A stretch of 64,000 nt of DNA from Acinetobacter gyllenbergii CIP 110306 = MTCC 11365 (GCF_000413855.1 NZ_ATGG01000015.1:1-64000), one strand, 5' to 3'; positions 39,103 through 46,298 are shown, counted from the stretch's first letter. Numbers and translations are program-made. The notes: generated by a model from the sequence alone, not told the origin.

Positions 39103-39636
39103 ATGCAGCAAAGACATCCACGCTTTCCAATTGGCGCACATCTGATCGTAAAACACTTTGGTTATAGTCACCACGGCATTTATGCAGGTCGTGGTCGAGT
39201 CATTCATTATTCTGGATTTGCCCATATCTTTAAAAAGCATCCCATTGAAATGACTTCTATCCAACGTTTTGCACGTGATAAGCCAATTTACATCAGGAAT
39301 TATCCATCCCCACGCTACAAAGCCAAAACAGTGGTACGGCGTATGCGTTCACGCATGCACGAAAACCACTACCATCTCATCATTAACAACTGTGAACATT
39401 TATGTACTTGGGCGATTACAGGTGTTGAATCCAGCACTCAAGTTGAACGTATGCAGCGTCGTCTTGCCACCATTGGCTATGTCAGTTCAGTTATGAGTTA
39501 TATGAACGGTTTAATGCTCACTGTAGCTACTGCCTGCTTTGCAATCGTGCTATACATCAAAATGATGTTACGTCGGCAAGCCAAAAAATCCGTGCCTGCT
39601 TACTTACAACTCAAACAAAAGCATTCAAAAAAATAA
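39103..39636 (+). CDS. LRAT-family (NlpC/P60-like) protein with C-terminal membrane anchor
   Basis: 177 residues. The lecithin retinol acyltransferase-type papain-like core is recognised from HFGYSHHGIYAGRGRVIHYSG (catalytic His) and the nucleophile motif NNCEHLCTWAITG. A hydrophobic helix at about 142-163 (SYMNGLMLTVATACFAIVLYI) should anchor it. Bacterial LRAT-like proteins are putative thiol acyltransferases or hydrolases acting on lipids; actual substrate unknown. Confidence 0.82.
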   Translation: MQQRHPRFPIGAHLIVKHFGYSHHGIYAGRGRVIHYSGFAHIFKKHPIEMTSIQRFARDKPIYIRNYPSPRYKAKTVVRRMRSRMHENHYHLIINNCEHLCTWAITGVESSTQVERMQRRLATIGYVSSVMSYMNGLMLTVATACFAIVLYIKMMLRRQAKKSVPAYLQLKQKHSKK

Positions 39637-39745
39637 TTATCATACGATCCTTAAAACGTTTTTCCAGCAATTGATTGATTTTTCACTCAGCTTGCATTAA
39701 TATTTTCTTCGATACATTTCGTATCCCATCCTTATCGAGGGTTCT

Positions 39746-39772
39746 ATGTTGGAGATAGCAGTAATCTGGTAA
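39746..39772 (+). CDS. Putative 8-residue leader peptide upstream of yjhX
   Basis: ATG at 39746 with GAGGG at 39737-39741 codes MLEIAVIW and stops at TAA 39770-39772. The stop lies inside the 5' arm of the hairpin at 39768-39805. The E. coli topAI-yjhQP operon is reported to have a regulatory short ORF (toiL) in its leader that senses ribosome inhibition; the arrangement here is analogous but peptide similarity is not claimed. Confidence 0.5.
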   Translation: MLEIAVIW

Positions 39773-39864
39773 CCAAATTTCAGTAGCACATTGAAATTGG
39801 TTATCTGCGCGATTTTTTGGGCTTTAAGCCTAACTTTGCCTCTGATTATTTCTATCTGGATAAC
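39764..39864 (+). promoter_or_regulatory. Candidate attenuator leader of yjhX
   Basis: Arm GGTAACCAAATTTCA (39768-39782) pairs with TGAAATTGGTTATC (39792-39805) with one bulge and one G-U. The same 3' arm (39800-39807) can instead pair with TGGATAAC at 39857-39864, which contains the yjhX ribosome site. The uORF end ATCTGGTAAC (39764) and the yjhX site ATCTGGATAAC (39854) are near-copies, so the two pairings compete. A TTTTTT tract lies at 39813-39818. Confidence 0.5.
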
Positions 39865-39867
39865 AAC

Positions 39868-40125
39868 ATGAACTTATCTAAGTCCGAACAACGGACACTG
39901 CACGTCTTAGCAAAAGGCGGAAAAATCGTAAAACTTCGTGATGACTCAGGTCAAACCATTGCTGTAGAGTGCTATAGCCGTGAAGGTTTCTTGCTGTCCG
40001 ATTGCGACCTTGCCGTTTTTAATAAGCTAAGAAAGAAAAAACTGATTAAATCCATCAATGGACAGCCCTATCACATTAATTTACATGGGCTTAGATCAGT
40101 ACGCCCACAGTTAGACAATCGTTAA
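39868..40125 (+). CDS. yjhX: YjhX/TopAI-like protein (topoisomerase I inhibitor family)
   Basis: 85 residues from ATG 39868, matching E. coli YjhX (TopAI) end to end: [50 protein letters not shown] and the C-terminus QLDNR. In E. coli this small protein binds and inhibits topoisomerase I and is paired with the acetyltransferase YjhQ. An upstream in-frame TTG (39817) would add 17 non-family residues and is rejected. The leader is highly structured (see 39764-39864), and an HD-GNAT fusion gene follows 110 bp later. Confidence 0.9.
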   Translation: MNLSKSEQRTLHVLAKGGKIVKLRDDSGQTIAVECYSREGFLLSDCDLAVFNKLRKKKLIKSINGQPYHINLHGLRSVRPQLDNR

Positions 40126-40128
40126 CAG

Positions 40129-40207
40129 ACAACCATTGGTTTGGATAAATCCTTGGTTGTACTTAGATGATGTCTATCAATCTACTCTTAGATCGGGTTT
40201 ATCCAAA
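40129..40207 (+). promoter_or_regulatory. Overlapping inverted repeats between yjhX and the HD-GNAT gene
   Basis: ACAACCA (40129-40135) pairs with TGGTTGT (40154-40160). TTTGGATAAATCC (40140-40152), in that loop, pairs with GGGTTTATCCAAA (40195-40207, one G-U). The two stems interfere with each other, as in switching leaders. The second arm ends 29 bp before ATG 40236. Confidence 0.45.
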
Positions 40208-40235
40208 TTACATATGGTTTATTTTGAGAAAGAAA

Positions 40236-41303
40236 ATGGAACTAGACGTAATTCAAAACCGCTTAGCTTTTTTACGAGAAGCGGAAAAACTAAAAAATGT
40301 GCTGCGATTTTCACATACTTCAAATGGTCGCCAAGAAAGTACAGCCGAACATAGTTGGCGCTTATGTTTAATGGCAATGACCTTTGCAGATCAATTCGAG
40401 GACATTAATCTCGAGAAGACACTAAAAATGTGCCTGATTCATGACTTGGGTGAAGCTCTTCATGGCGATATTCCAGCCATTATGAAAGATCAATTTCCAA
40501 CGAAGAATCAGCAGGAAAAACAGGATCTTGATCAATTGACCGAATGTCTTGATGAACACACGAAAAATTTGATTCGAGCATTATGGCAAGAATATGAAGA
40601 TGCAAAAACAGCTGAAGCCAGACTGGTTAAAGCATTGGATAAGTTAGAGACCATTTTGCAACACAATCAAGGTATTAACCCAGTTAATTTCGATTATGCA
40701 TTTAATCTTAGTTATGGTGAAAAATACACTCAAGCCAACCCTGCTCTTAAGCAGATTCGGGCCATCCTCAATCAGGAAACACAAGAGAAAATAAAGATGA
40801 ATATACACATTCGTGATGAACGGCCAACAGACATTCAAAGTATTTTCGATTTAACTCAAGCGGCTTTCGAGACTATAGAGCATTCCAGTCATACAGAGCA
40901 ATTTATTGTGAATGCTTTACGTAATTCAGGCCAATTGAGTTTATCTTTGGTTGCGATCAGTAACCATAAACTGATTGGACATATTGCATTTTCCCCTGTG
41001 AAAATCTCAGATGGAAGCAAAGGCTGGTATGGCTTAGGGCCAATTTCAGTTTTACCTGAATATCAAGGTCAAGGCGTTGGCGCAAAACTGATGCATGCAG
41101 GCCTTGAAGCACTCAAAGATTTAGATGCTATGGGTTGTGTTTTACTGGGTGATCCAGCTTATTACAGTAAATTTGGCTTTAAAGCAGATGCAAGACTTGT
41201 TTTGCAAGGTGTACCTGCTGAATATTTCCAAATCTTGCCATTTACTAAACATATCCCCACTGGTGAAGTCGTTTATGTAGATGCATTTAATGCGACTGCA
41301 TAA
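40236..41303 (+). CDS. HD-domain phosphohydrolase fused to a YhbS-like GNAT acetyltransferase
   Basis: 355 residues from ATG 40236 (GAGAAAG before it; ATG 40167/40170 would add up to 23). Part 1 (about 1-185) is a YfbR/HD_3-type HD domain: H39 (TAEHSW), H69-D70 (IHDLGEALHGD), D135 (KALDKLE). Part 2 (188-355) is a complete YhbS-like acetyltransferase: GLGPISVLPEYQGQGVGAKLMH and DPAYYSKFGFKAD. Met188 (codon at 40797) opens with MNIHIRDERPTD and has GAGAAAATAAAG before it, so the second half could also be made alone. HD proteins of this type hydrolyse nucleotides; target of the GNAT is unknown. Placement after yjhX recalls topAI-yjhQ (YjhQ is an acetyltransferase). Confidence 0.82.
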   Translation: MELDVIQNRLAFLREAEKLKNVLRFSHTSNGRQESTAEHSWRLCLMAMTFADQFEDINLEKTLKMCLIHDLGEALHGDIPAIMKDQFPTKNQQEKQDLDQLTECLDEHTKNLIRALWQEYEDAKTAEARLVKALDKLETILQHNQGINPVNFDYAFNLSYGEKYTQANPALKQIRAILNQETQEKIKMNIHIRDERPTDIQSIFDLTQAAFETIEHSSHTEQFIVNALRNSGQLSLSLVAISNHKLIGHIAFSPVKISDGSKGWYGLGPISVLPEYQGQGVGAKLMHAGLEALKDLDAMGCVLLGDPAYYSKFGFKADARLVLQGVPAEYFQILPFTKHIPTGEVVYVDAFNATA

Positions 41304-41324
41304 GCTAACTGCTAAATGACGAGA

Positions 41325-41357
41325 CAGAAGTTCATAACAATATGGAATGAACTTCTG
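41325..41357. terminator. Hairpin between convergent GNAT and endolysin genes
   Basis: CAGAAGTTCAT (41325-41335) pairs perfectly with ATGAACTTCTG (41347-41357); loop AACAATATGGA. No clear T-run. Confidence 0.5.
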
Positions 41358-41361
41358 CACT

Positions 41362-41913
41362 TTAATCAGGCATGACCATTGTTTCGGAAACTTGCAGCGC
41401 TTGCTCAAAGATTTCTGCATAACCTGCGACCAGCTCGGCTTTATCTGTTCCATTAATAATTCGTCGCGCATTGATATAGTCTTTTTTATCTTGATTGATG
41501 TAATTTTCGAGCTTTTTGCCTGTAAACATCCCTTTTTTCATACCGACAATCATGACACGCGCTGCAATATCAGCTTGTAAAGCCAATTTTGGATTTTTCA
41601 CTAAATCAATTTTTAAGTAATCCCCCATTCTCTTATAGTTTGCCAACCAAGTCAGTTGCACATAGCCATAGCCAATATAGGGATAATACTGCTTAGATTT
41701 TAAATATTTTTCAGAACCATATTCAATCACAGGTTGCATGGTTCTGGCTGTTTCATGCCAAGCTGTTGCCAAGATATAAGCAGCTTGAGCAGATGTAATT
41801 GTTTGCTCTTCAGCCAGTACCGAGACGAGGAAGTTGATGCCATCGACTTGGGATTGACTCAACTTGCCAAAGTTGTTGCGTAAAATATCGAAACCATCTT
41901 GTATTATTGTCAT
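41362..41913 (-). CDS. Phage-type endolysin, GH19-like lysozyme/chitinase fold
   Basis: 183 residues, no signal peptide. The catalytic-type Glu lies in YILATAWHETARTMQPV, followed by the YIGYGYVQLTWLANYKRMG block (equivalent of GRGxxQLTGxxNY in GH19 endolysins) and RRIINGTDKAELVAGYA (RR-NG motif). It should cut peptidoglycan and needs a holin for export; a holin-like gene is 60 bp upstream. AGAGGAAAAAG lies just before the ATG. A strong terminator sits between the two genes. Confidence 0.85.
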   Translation of the reverse strand: MTIIQDGFDILRNNFGKLSQSQVDGINFLVSVLAEEQTITSAQAAYILATAWHETARTMQPVIEYGSEKYLKSKQYYPYIGYGYVQLTWLANYKRMGDYLKIDLVKNPKLALQADIAARVMIVGMKKGMFTGKKLENYINQDKKDYINARRIINGTDKAELVAGYAEIFEQALQVSETMVMPD

Positions 41914-41929
41914 GTCTTTTTCCTCTTTA

Positions 41930-41954
41930 TAATAAAAAACCGCCCGAAGGCGGC
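41930..41954 (-). terminator. Strong terminator between holin-like and endolysin genes
   Basis: GCCGCC-TTCG-GGCGGT on the minus strand (41954-41939) followed by TTTTTATT. Confidence 0.85.
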
Positions 41955-41973
41955 ATTGGATTGAATCTATTAT

Positions 41974-42369
41974 TTAAAATTTGTCTTTAAAGTCTTTCAC
42001 CTCTTTTGCAACATCCAAGATGGTTGAATCTTCTCGTGCATTAATATAATTAAAGGTCCAACGAATAATCGCCCATACCTGCAAACCACAAAGGAAGTAC
42101 AGACCTCCCAAGGCAAATGCCCCATATGGGTTTTGACTCCATTCTTGCAAGCCAAAATGCTGAATCACAAAAGCACCTCCAGCAATGCTGCCGACTGCAG
42201 TTGATATGAGTGAAACCACCCATTCACGCCTAGTTTTGGGAAGCCGTGTCATAATTACGACCATCCAAGCTAAAAACATAAAGCTCAGTGCCATAACGAT
42301 AATAAAAAATACGCCATAGGATTTAATCACGGCTGCAATCCCTGCACCCGCTGAAACAACCTCTGTCAT
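41974..42369 (-). CDS. Holin-like membrane protein
   Basis: 131 residues from ATG 42369 (MTEVVSAGAGIAAVIKSYGVF), chosen because GGAGG lies 5 bases upstream; ATG 42399 is weaker. Three or more hydrophobic segments (about 12-42, 58-76, 84-108), then a charged C-terminal tail (VAKEVKDFKDKF). Size, topology and position directly before an endolysin support a holin, but no named holin family is recognised. Confidence 0.65.
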   Translation of the reverse strand: MTEVVSAGAGIAAVIKSYGVFFIIVMALSFMFLAWMVVIMTRLPKTRREWVVSLISTAVGSIAGGAFVIQHFGLQEWSQNPYGAFALGGLYFLCGLQVWAIIRWTFNYINAREDSTILDVAKEVKDFKDKF

Positions 42370-42384
42370 TTTGTCCTCCATAAT

Positions 42385-42422
42385 TAAAAAAGGCCTCAAC
42401 TTGTTTAAAATTAAGACCTCGC
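42385..42422 (-). terminator. Terminator before the holin-like gene
   Basis: On the minus strand AGGTCTTAA pairs with TTGAGGCCT (two G-U), followed by TTTTTTAATT. Confidence 0.65.
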
Positions 42423-42486
42423 TTGTGTAGATTTGTTTTTCATTTTTCCACCATAATCCCCCCCTTGGTTCTGTAAAAAATTGAAT

Positions 42487-43239
42487 TTATAAGGATTGTG
42501 GAAAATGCAGCATCCAACTTTGCTGATCATGAAATTGAACAAAGTCTCCAACCTTGACTTCTGAACCCAAGATTTCACCATGACTGGTTAAGTGATAATA
42601 GATGCCATCTTCAAGTTCAGCGGGCATTTTATAGTTCAAGCTCGCATAAGCTTCGCGTAAATCAAAATCAAGCTGGGTTAAACCCTCTTGCGCAACGATT
42701 TGATAATACTGTGGCAATTTCAATGCATTATTTGAATGCCATGCACCAACAAATTCATAATCAATATAAACATTCATCGATTGAGAACTGGTAATTTCAA
42801 AGGTCACTATGGGGTTTTCGGATGGGTTATCTTGGATATAAGTGACATTGTTTAAGCTATTAAAATCACCCAACACCACTACGAATTTACCTGCATCAAA
42901 ATAACTATTAATAACAAAGCCTTGCTCAATATTGTTCACGGTTACGTTACTTTTAGGCTCATGATCCACACCCAAAATCACAATTGATCGGTTAATCGTG
43001 CTTGCATGAGTAAATGAAAATCGACCTTTTTGTGCTTGGAAATAGGCTGAAATAGCGAAAGATCCATCGACTACCTCTGTTATTTTTATTGAACCGAGTA
43101 GATCATTTCCATGGATATACGTCATACCAGATCGATCTGCTGTGGTACGCATGACCGCAGGTACAATATCTGCATAAGAAAGAATGTCTAAGTGTTTAAT
43201 TGAAAAAGAACCCAACATCATATTATTGATACAATTCAT
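42487..43239 (-). CDS. Phage-island protein of unknown function, 250 aa
   Basis: Start at ATG 43239 (MNCINNMMLGSFSIKHLD), with AAGGTGA 6 bases before it; GTG 43248 is possible but overlaps that site. Beta-rich soluble protein: GSFAISAYFQAQKGRFSF, FVVVLGDFNSLNNVTYIQ, then a C-terminal part (YYHLTSHGEILGSEVKVGDFVQFHDQQSW). Low Cys, no signal. It could be a minor structural or receptor-type protein; nothing specific recognised. Flanked by terminators on both sides. Confidence 0.55.
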   Translation of the reverse strand: MNCINNMMLGSFSIKHLDILSYADIVPAVMRTTADRSGMTYIHGNDLLGSIKITEVVDGSFAISAYFQAQKGRFSFTHASTINRSIVILGVDHEPKSNVTVNNIEQGFVINSYFDAGKFVVVLGDFNSLNNVTYIQDNPSENPIVTFEITSSQSMNVYIDYEFVGAWHSNNALKLPQYYQIVAQEGLTQLDFDLREAYASLNYKMPAELEDGIYYHLTSHGEILGSEVKVGDFVQFHDQQSWMLHFPQSL

Positions 43240-43320
43240 TTTAATCACCTTGAGTTATTGAGTGGCTTTTAAAGCACCCAGCTATAAAATTAAATGGACG
43301 ATTGCTTTTCTTCAGATATA

Positions 43321-43355
43321 AAAAAACTCGGCTCCTGACGGATACCGAGTTTTTA
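43321..43355 (-). terminator. Second terminator of the early phage transcript
   Basis: AAAAACTCGG (43322-43331) pairs with CCGAGTTTTT (43345-43354); T-run on the minus side. Confidence 0.85.
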
Positions 43356-43361
43356 GGCAAT

Positions 43362-43389
43362 AAAAAAGCCCACTAGATGTGAGCTTTTC
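43362..43389 (-). terminator. First terminator of the early phage transcript
   Basis: GAAAAGCTCAC..GTGGGCTTTTTT on the minus strand, with one mismatch, followed by ATTG. In tandem with the next terminator. Confidence 0.75.
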
Positions 43390-43462
43390 AATTTGGTCGA
43401 AGTCAAATGTAATACGACCAGTATATAAAAACTATAGCCTAGTTTCCGAAATAATGGAATCC

Positions 43463-44014
43463 CTAAGCCTGCATATTTTTGTAAGTATTTTTCCGGTATT
43501 GTTCAATTGTGGTTTCAGCCTCATAGATAGCTATTTCAATCGTCTGAATCATTAAGCTTTCATAACCCTTCCATGTCTTTCTATAACTCTCGACATTCAT
43601 CTGTAGTCGATGAATACCTGCATAAGCAAGACGCCCTTTTGCTGTATAGTTTTCCTCCAACTCAGGATCTAGCACAAAATCCAATACCATCCGCGCCACT
43701 AACCAAGCCAAGTGATACATCGCAATACGTTCTGGCTCACGTTTTTTATCTCGCTCGGCTTGTTCTATAAAAAGGTCTGCCAAATACTGGCGAACATAGT
43801 CATAATCGCTCTTGCTTTTATGCTCAAATACAATGAGCGCTGTCACCGACTTTGCCAATTGTGTATTCATAGATGCGATTGCACCTAAACGATCTTCATA
43901 ATTTAAAGGACGATCGCCTGTCCCACGAATAAATGGCTCTAAACCCGCTGAGCGTAGTGTTAAACCCTGCGTCAACCATTCAAATTTTTCAAACTTTGCA
44001 ATACTTGCATTCAT
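43463..44014 (-). CDS. Phage-island protein, 183 aa, possible late regulator
   Basis: Helical soluble protein with many charged residues (FIEQAERDKKREPERIAMYHLAWLVARMV, then LAYAGIHRLQMNVESYRKTWKGYE). Second gene of the transcript leaving the Cro-like gene, and last one before the tandem terminators at 43321-43389. In lambdoid layouts that position is held by antiterminators or late activators, so such a role is possible; no sequence family recognised. Confidence 0.6.
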   Translation of the reverse strand: MNASIAKFEKFEWLTQGLTLRSAGLEPFIRGTGDRPLNYEDRLGAIASMNTQLAKSVTALIVFEHKSKSDYDYVRQYLADLFIEQAERDKKREPERIAMYHLAWLVARMVLDFVLDPELEENYTAKGRLAYAGIHRLQMNVESYRKTWKGYESLMIQTIEIAIYEAETTIEQYRKNTYKNMQA

Positions 44015-44147
44015 ATCGTCACCTAAACCAATGTCATTTCATTTTGGGCTTGATTCATGTTTTATAAAATGTAAATTGAATAAACCAAGTCTTGTGTTAT
44101 TTCTCAGTACTCATCGTGCACTTACTTTAAGTTCAAGTTTGATGTGC

Positions 44148-44555
44148 TTAGTGATATTTTTCCCTGACTTCTACAAGCTTCATTGCCTGATAAATTTCTT
44201 CAAATCGTGTTTTAGTACAAGGTCTGGTTGCACTTTTAATTTGAGAAATATAACTATGTGCACAACCTAAAACGTTCACCAAGGCTTTCGCTCGCCCCTT
44301 TTGCTCATCCAACCAAGCACTGAACATCTGGATTTGATCTTCTGTGGCCTGCTTCGCAACTCTTTCGAGCCGCTTTAATTCTTTTTGTGTTTTTTCTTGA
44401 GATACAAACGTTGCAACATGGCTTGGTCTTGCTTTCAATCTTTGTTCATAGTTATTTTGAATCGTTGTGATTGCATTACCTTGAGCCAACCATGCTTCAA
44501 TTTCTGCATTTAAATTCTGCTTAATATGCATGTTTGGATTGATGAGTTTGTTCAT
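44148..44555 (-). CDS. Cro-like helix-turn-helix protein
   Basis: 135 residues; the C-terminal half (about 80-130) has the Cro-type pattern FSAWLDEQKGRAKALVNVLG, CAHSYISQIKSATRPCTKTRF. The N-terminal half (NAEIEAWLAQGNAITTIQNNY) is helical. ATG 44555 with AGAGGTG 5 bases upstream. Divergent from the S24 repressor with a shared three-site operator between them. Acts as the lytic-side regulator by analogy with lambda. Confidence 0.75.
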   Translation of the reverse strand: MNKLINPNMHIKQNLNAEIEAWLAQGNAITTIQNNYEQRLKARPSHVATFVSQEKTQKELKRLERVAKQATEDQIQMFSAWLDEQKGRAKALVNVLGCAHSYISQIKSATRPCTKTRFEEIYQAMKLVEVREKYH

Positions 44556-44593
44556 ACCGCACCTCTAGCATTTATAACTTCATGGATAGGTCA

Positions 44594-44664
44594 ATTATAT
44601 TAGTAAACTAATATTAATTCAATAAGAATACTAATTTGACTTCACATTAGCTTGCTAATATTCT
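44594..44664. promoter_or_regulatory. Divergent promoters with three operators (cI/cro-type switch)
   Basis: Operators: O1 ATTAGTAAACTAAT (44599-44612), O2 ATAAGAATACTAAT (44622-44635), O3 ATTAGCTTGCTAAT (44646-44659); centres 23 and 24 bp apart. Minus promoter: -35 TTGAAT (44622-44617), 17 bp, -10 TATAAT (44599-44594), with O1 in its spacer. Plus promoter: -35 TTGACT (44636-44641), 17 bp, -10 TATTCT (44659-44664), with O3 in its spacer. Confidence 0.75.
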
Positions 44665-44691
44665 TAATTTATTGATTTAAGGTGCATTAAA

Positions 44692-45369
44692 ATGCTTAAA
44701 GATCGGCTCAAAGAAGCAAGAAAAAAAGCCAAGAAGTCTCAAAAAGATGTGGTTGCTGCTGTAGGCATTACCCAATCAGCCCTCAGCCAGCTTGAGACCG
44801 GACTGGTCAGTTCCTCATCTCATTTACCCTCGATTGCTAATTTTTTGGGTGTAGATGCCTATTGGCTACAAACAGGTCTTGGTACGGCCATGCCGAAAGA
44901 ATCTAGCCAAGATGATATTTCCAACATCACCGCCGTAAAGGCCAATATGGCGCCTGTACTCTCTTGGGTACAAGCGGGTGTATTTACCAATGTTGAATCG
45001 GTTGATATCACACAAATTGAGGAATGGCTGCCTCTACCTGATGATTGTGATGACTGCTTTTATTTAAAAGTGCAAGGTCTGAGTAATTATCCTGTCTTTC
45101 ATGAGGGTGATTACATTTTAGTTGACCCTACTGTGCAATATAGCGATATGCAATCGGGTGACATGATTGTGGTGAGAAAGCATGAAGATGCGACATTTAA
45201 GCGTCTAGTGATCGAAACCGATAATTCAAGATATCTACAAGCATTGAATCCAGAATTCAAGCCCAATATTATTCCTCTAGATGAAGAATGTATTTTTGTT
45301 GGTGAAGTGGTCGACTCCATTCGCTATATTTACCAATCCAAACGTAGATCCAAAATAAAACATAGCTAA
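44692..45369 (+). CDS. CI-like repressor with S24 self-cleaving domain
   Basis: 225 residues. N-terminal XRE helix-turn-helix (about 5-60: KKSQKDVVAAVGITQSALSQLETG). C-terminal S24/LexA-type domain with cleavage site A95-G96 (WVQAGVF), nucleophile S131 (GLSNYPVFHEGD; the usual Ser-Met is Ser-Asn) and K170 (ATFKRL). All parts for RecA-stimulated self-cleavage are present, so DNA damage should inactivate it and release the minus-strand operon. AAGGTG precedes the ATG. Two operator-like sites also lie just after the stop. Confidence 0.9.
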   Translation: MLKDRLKEARKKAKKSQKDVVAAVGITQSALSQLETGLVSSSSHLPSIANFLGVDAYWLQTGLGTAMPKESSQDDISNITAVKANMAPVLSWVQAGVFTNVESVDITQIEEWLPLPDDCDDCFYLKVQGLSNYPVFHEGDYILVDPTVQYSDMQSGDMIVVRKHEDATFKRLVIETDNSRYLQALNPEFKPNIIPLDEECIFVGEVVDSIRYIYQSKRRSKIKHS

Positions 45370-45387
45370 TTTTTTATCGAATGACTT

Positions 45388-45426
45388 ATTAGTATTCTTA
45401 TTTTATATCAATATTAGTATTTTAAT
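45388..45426. promoter_or_regulatory. Two extra operator-like sites behind the repressor gene
   Basis: 45388-45401 is the exact reverse complement of O2 (14/14). 45413-45426, ATTAGTATTTTAAT, matches O1 at 11/14. Centres are 25 bp apart. Confidence 0.5.
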
Positions 45427-45447
45427 AAATCTGACCATCATAACCAT

Positions 45448-45480
45448 AAAAAAGCCTAGATGATGATCTAGGCTTTTTTA
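45448..45480. terminator. Bidirectional terminator between repressor and yceI
   Basis: GCCTAGAT-GATG-ATCTAGGC (45454-45473) between A-run and T-run. Confidence 0.9.
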
Positions 45481-45492
45481 TGCAATATGATA

Positions 45493-46071
45493 TTACTTCG
45501 CAGCAGTTGCTTCAGTTGTAATATTTACAGTGATCTTGTCACCAACATTTGGAACGTAGTTGCCGATACCAAATGCAGAACGGTTAAAGCTTGTTGTAGC
45601 ATTAAAACCAATTGCAGGTACTTTCGCCATTGGATGCTCACCTTGTTTATTCAGTACAGCATCTAATACCACAGGTTTTGTTACCCCTTTCACGGTTAAA
45701 TCACCTGTAATTTTGAAGTGTTTCTTATCTTTGGTTTCTACTTTAGTACTTTTGAAAGTAATGTTCGGGTACTTCGCAGCATTAAACCAAGCTTCTTCTT
45801 GGAACTCTTTATCCAAAGCAGCAACATTAGTATTTACACTGCTTAAAGGAATCGTTACTTCCACAGATGAATTTGCAGGTTTTGCAGTATCAACTTTAAT
45901 TGTCCCTTGAATATCAGTGAAATTTGCACTTGGTGTAGAGAAACCAAAGTGATTCCAGCTGAATACAGTTGCTGTGTGGGTTGGGTCAATTTTATAGTCG
46001 ACTGGCGCAGCCAAAGTTACCGAACTAGCTAAAGCGACTGCTAAACCGAGGCTTAATGTTTTAAATTGCAT
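45493..46071 (-). CDS. YceI family periplasmic lipid-binding-like protein
   Basis: 192 residues; signal peptide MQFKTLSLGLAVALASSVTLA, then APVDYKIDPTHTATVFSWNHFG, the typical YceI start. Lipocalin-like barrel motifs DIQGTIKVDTAKPANSSVEVTIP and GDLTVKGVTKPVVLDA are present, with VGDKITVNITTEA at the end. YceI proteins bind polyisoprenoids in the periplasm. Divergent from osmC; no cytochrome b561 partner beside it. Confidence 0.92.
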   Translation of the reverse strand: MQFKTLSLGLAVALASSVTLAAPVDYKIDPTHTATVFSWNHFGFSTPSANFTDIQGTIKVDTAKPANSSVEVTIPLSSVNTNVAALDKEFQEEAWFNAAKYPNITFKSTKVETKDKKHFKITGDLTVKGVTKPVVLDAVLNKQGEHPMAKVPAIGFNATTSFNRSAFGIGNYVPNVGDKITVNITTEATAAK

Positions 46072-46298
46072 TTTTCGTATCCTTGTTTGATATAGTGATT
46101 AGTGTATAGATCAAGTATTTTTATTCACTAGTCTTTATAAAACGATATGTTTCACCAGTGCAACAATAAAAGCGTTACAGCGCTTATCAAAAATCAATAT
46201 CATAAGACTATTCGATACTGGACAATTGATCGACAAGCTCACATGATCAATGGGTATATTTTGATTTAGATACTTCACGATAAACAACAAGGTAAAAC

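Noticed and set aside
39817..39867. TTG-started 17-residue extension of YjhX
   Set aside because: Absent from the family; the ATG at 39868 matches the E. coli start, and the extension lies in the structured leader.
41304..45480. Attachment-site repeats flanking the phage-derived island
   Set aside because: I looked for direct repeats near 41310 and 45440 and found none convincing; no tRNA borders the island and no integrase is present.
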